From contig DATDCV010000100.1 in NCBI GenBank assembly GCA_036524155.1, positions 1-7,856 of the forward strand: a stretch of DNA of 7,856 nt. The letters run 5' to 3'. Positions within the stretch are counted from its first letter, which is position 1. Each line of letters begins with the position of its first letter. This DNA comes from DATDCV01 sp036524155. Lineage in GTDB: Bacteria; Verrucomicrobiota; Verrucomicrobiia; Limisphaerales; UBA8199. The notes beneath the pieces are model-generated. The model saw only the letters and a program-made list of their open reading frames with translations, searched no databases and was not told the DNA's origin. This document shows positions 6,481-7,856 of the stretch, piece after piece. The translations under genes were made by a program, and so were the position numbers.

Positions 6481-7026
6481 CTATTTCAGGTGAATCGCGG
6501 GATCAAAGTCTGGATGTTTCAAATCCTTCTCCGAAATGACCGCGGGCTTAAACGGCCACTGGATGTTGAGCTTGGGATCGTTGTAGCGCAGCCCGCGCTC
6601 GTGTTGCGGCGAGTAGAACTGCGTTGTCAGGTAAAACGACTCCGTGTTTTCCTCCAGCGTCAGCAGACCCGTCGCGCATCCCTCGGGAACGTAGAGGGTG
6701 ACCCGGTTCTCTGCGCTCAGCTCCGTGCCGAAGTGCTGCAGAAACGTCGGTGAGCCCGGCCTCAGATCCACCACCACATCCCAAAACGCGCCGCGGATGC
6801 ACCGCACAATCTTGTTTTCCGCCTTGGGCGCTAGCTGGTAGTGGAGCCCGCGCAAAGTGTGCTTGTATTTGTTCGCCGAGTTGTTGATCTGCGCCACTCG
6901 CGCGCAAAGCCCGTGAGCCTCGAATTCCTGCTGGCAGAAAAACCGCGCAAACCAGCCGCGGTCATCGGCCCGCGGTTCCAGGTGAATCAGGTAGGCGCCG
7001 CCGATAGGCGTTTCCACAAATTTCAT
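6481..7026 (-). CDS. RmlC/RfbC-like dTDP-4-dehydrorhamnose 3,5-epimerase family protein
   Basis: A 181-residue cupin-fold enzyme, the usual length of RmlC. Members epimerise C3 and/or C5 of a nucleotide-linked 4-keto-6-deoxyhexose. The start at 7026 gives the typical N-terminus MKFVETPIGG; the open frame further upstream is Arg/Ser-rich and crosses the inverted-repeat element. Active-site positions are present: TLRGLHYQ with H62, ENKIVRCIRG with K72, Y132 and Y138 in FYLTTQFY, D168 in ISEKD, and substrate-edge HERGLRYNDP. One change stands out: the motif normally VPxGxAHGF reads VPEGCATGLL, with Thr119 where His is usual. The related epimerases of other NDP-deoxysugar pathways (for example in CDP-sugar synthesis) share this fold, so the nucleotide and 3- versus 5-specificity are open. 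The SDR gene follows 19 nt later. Confidence 0.93.
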   Translation of the reverse strand: MKFVETPIGGAYLIHLEPRADDRGWFARFFCQQEFEAHGLCARVAQINNSANKYKHTLRGLHYQLAPKAENKIVRCIRGAFWDVVVDLRPGSPTFLQHFGTELSAENRVTLYVPEGCATGLLTLEENTESFYLTTQFYSPQHERGLRYNDPKLNIQWPFKPAVISEKDLKHPDFDPAIHLK

Positions 7027-7082
7027 CGTAGGACCAGAGTGTTGCCGCATCGCCCCATACTGGTCAACCGCCGACTGTCGCC

Positions 7083-7204
7083 GCCGACGTGAGGCGGCGA
7101 GCATCCGATTGCCGGCGGCGAGGTAACGAGTCGACAAATTGAACCGACTCTGATGTCACAGGGCAAACCACTCGCCCTTTGGGCGGCGTTCGCCTCACGT
7201 TGGC
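7083..7204. repeat. Imperfect inverted-repeat element between propeller and epimerase genes
   Basis: The outer arms are 14 bp, GCCGACGTGAGGCG (7083-7096) and CGCCTCACGTTGGC (7191-7204), complementary at 13 of 14 positions with the odd pair G-T. Inside are a second perfect stem GAGTCG/CGACTC (7128-7133 and 7145-7150), a hairpin CGCCC-TTT-GGGCG (7173-7185), and a 9-bp direct repeat GGCGGCGAG (7093-7101 and 7114-7122). The element begins 28 nt after the propeller gene stop and ends 56 nt before the epimerase start. It could be a folded RNA terminator or spacer, or a small dispersed palindromic repeat (MITE- or REP-like). No target duplication was identified. Confidence 0.55.
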
Positions 7205-7232
7205 ACCTACAGCCCCCCTGGAAATCCTCGAG

Positions 7233-7856
7233 TTACGGTTTCTGCGCCAGGTCCGCGCAAATGATTTCCTTGTCGTTGCGCGCGTAAACATGCCGGTTGG
7301 CGAAGGCCGGGTGCGACCACACCACCAGCCGGCCGCAATCCTTGTTCAGCGGGTCCAGCAAGTGCGCCCGGCTCACTTCTTCGTACCCTTTGGCGCTGAG
7401 CTTCGCGATGATCAAATCCCCTTTTTCGTTAAACAGGAAGAACCGGCTGCCGTTCTTGACGATGAACGTGTTGGCCCACCGCACCGGTCCGCCCTCGGTC
7501 GTCGCGGCAAAAGTCTCCCAAACACGCTCTCCCGTGTCGGCCCGCAGACAACGCAATTGCCCGTAGCTGCACACGCCGTAGATATATCCGTTCTCGAGAA
7601 ACGGCGTGCACAGGATCGCGTTAAGATGAGTCGTCTTCTGTTCGCTGCCGTGCGGCGAACGCCATTCTTCCGTCACCGCCGGCTTCACTGGGTCCAGCCG
7701 CAACATCAGCGCGCCGTCGTAGAATGATGTGAAGAACAATTGATCTCCGAGCCGCCGCGGCGTCGCCACTGACAAACCGGTTCGCGACTTGAACGGCACC
7801 GACCAATAAACGTCGCCCGTTTCCGGGTTCAGCCCGTTGGCCGATTCCGGGTGCCA
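7233..7856 (-). CDS. PQQ-like beta-propeller repeat protein, N-terminus cut by window edge
   Basis: The final 207 residues of a longer protein; the frame is open through the right edge, so the GTG at 7799 is not the real start. Blade-like repeats show the usual Gly/Asp and W pattern: GLNPETGDVYWSV, then YGQLRCLRADTGERVW, GDLIIAKLSAKGYEEVSRA, and a closing NRHVYARNDKEIICADL. These W- and G-rich turns are typical of PQQ_2-type propellers, which are common in Planctomycetes and Verrucomicrobia and mostly exported to the periplasm or cell surface. True PQQ binding is doubtful: these proteins are usually scaffold or binding modules without quinoprotein catalytic residues. No signal peptide can be judged because the N-terminus is missing. 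The stop TAA is at 7235-7233. Role is unknown; there is no evidence linking it to the downstream sugar genes, from which it is separated by a palindromic element. Confidence 0.85.
   Translation of the reverse strand, partial: WHPESANGLNPETGDVYWSVPFKSRTGLSVATPRRLGDQLFFTSFYDGALMLRLDPVKPAVTEEWRSPHGSEQKTTHLNAILCTPFLENGYIYGVCSYGQLRCLRADTGERVWETFAATTEGGPVRWANTFIVKNGSRFFLFNEKGDLIIAKLSAKGYEEVSRAHLLDPLNKDCGRLVVWSHPAFANRHVYARNDKEIICADLAQKP

Noticed and set aside
7039..7067. TTGACC (7067-7062, minus strand) as a promoter for the epimerase gene
   Set aside because: At 17 bp spacing the -10 position reads CAACAC, with only two matches to consensus.
7027..7137. Upstream extension of the RmlC-like gene
   Set aside because: The extra 37 residues are unlike RmlC N-termini and cross the left arm of the inverted repeat; MKFVET at 7026 gives the standard family length.
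7083..7204. CRISPR-like or tRNA-like structure
   Set aside because: The repeats are inverted rather than regularly spaced direct repeats, and no cloverleaf, anticodon arm or CCA end can be drawn.

Overview
The window is a GC-rich bacterial chromosomal segment with eight protein-coding genes and no RNA gene, CRISPR array or transposase that I can see. Three things suggest a Verrucomicrobia-like organism (Pedosphaera/Limisphaerales type): the mix of gene families, a planctomycete/verrucomicrobial-style PQQ-like propeller protein, and short tandem intergenic tracts of a kind I recall from such genomes. This placement is inference and could not be tested. Shine-Dalgarno sequences are weak or absent before most starts.

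Left part (1-2907, minus strand): a tight three-gene operon reading leftwards. A short YtrA-type GntR repressor overlaps an ABC ATPase by 11 nt, and the ATPase overlaps a large ABC-2 type permease by 4 nt (ATGA). The permease runs off the left edge and appears to be a head-to-tail fusion of two half-permeases. A perfect 12-bp palindrome with GT-N6-AC spacing lies 9 bp upstream of the repressor start and probably serves as its own operator. The system looks like a self-regulated export or cell-envelope stress transporter; its substrate is unknown.

Middle (2908-4190): a 149-bp divergent promoter region, then a plus-strand zinc-independent medium-chain dehydrogenase/reductase (quinone oxidoreductase/VAT-1-like) behind a good sigma70-like promoter. 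A gene-free stretch of 400 bp follows (4191-4590) and holds small hairpins and two short tandem-repeat tracts.

Right part (4591-7856): a plus-strand methyltransferase-like gene meets, tail to tail, a minus-strand pair encoding an RmlC-like sugar-nucleotide epimerase and an extended SDR (NAD-dependent epimerase/dehydratase family). The two convergent stop codons share one CTAG. These three genes suggest deoxysugar or surface polysaccharide synthesis. Upstream of the pair is a roughly 120-bp imperfect inverted-repeat element, and beyond it the C-terminal part of a PQQ-like beta-propeller protein that runs off the right edge.

I see no clearly new defence or mobile system. The points most worth a second look are the duplicated permease, the methyltransferase-like protein with a degenerate SAM-binding loop, the His-to-Thr change in the RmlC-like protein, and the palindromic element at 7083-7204.
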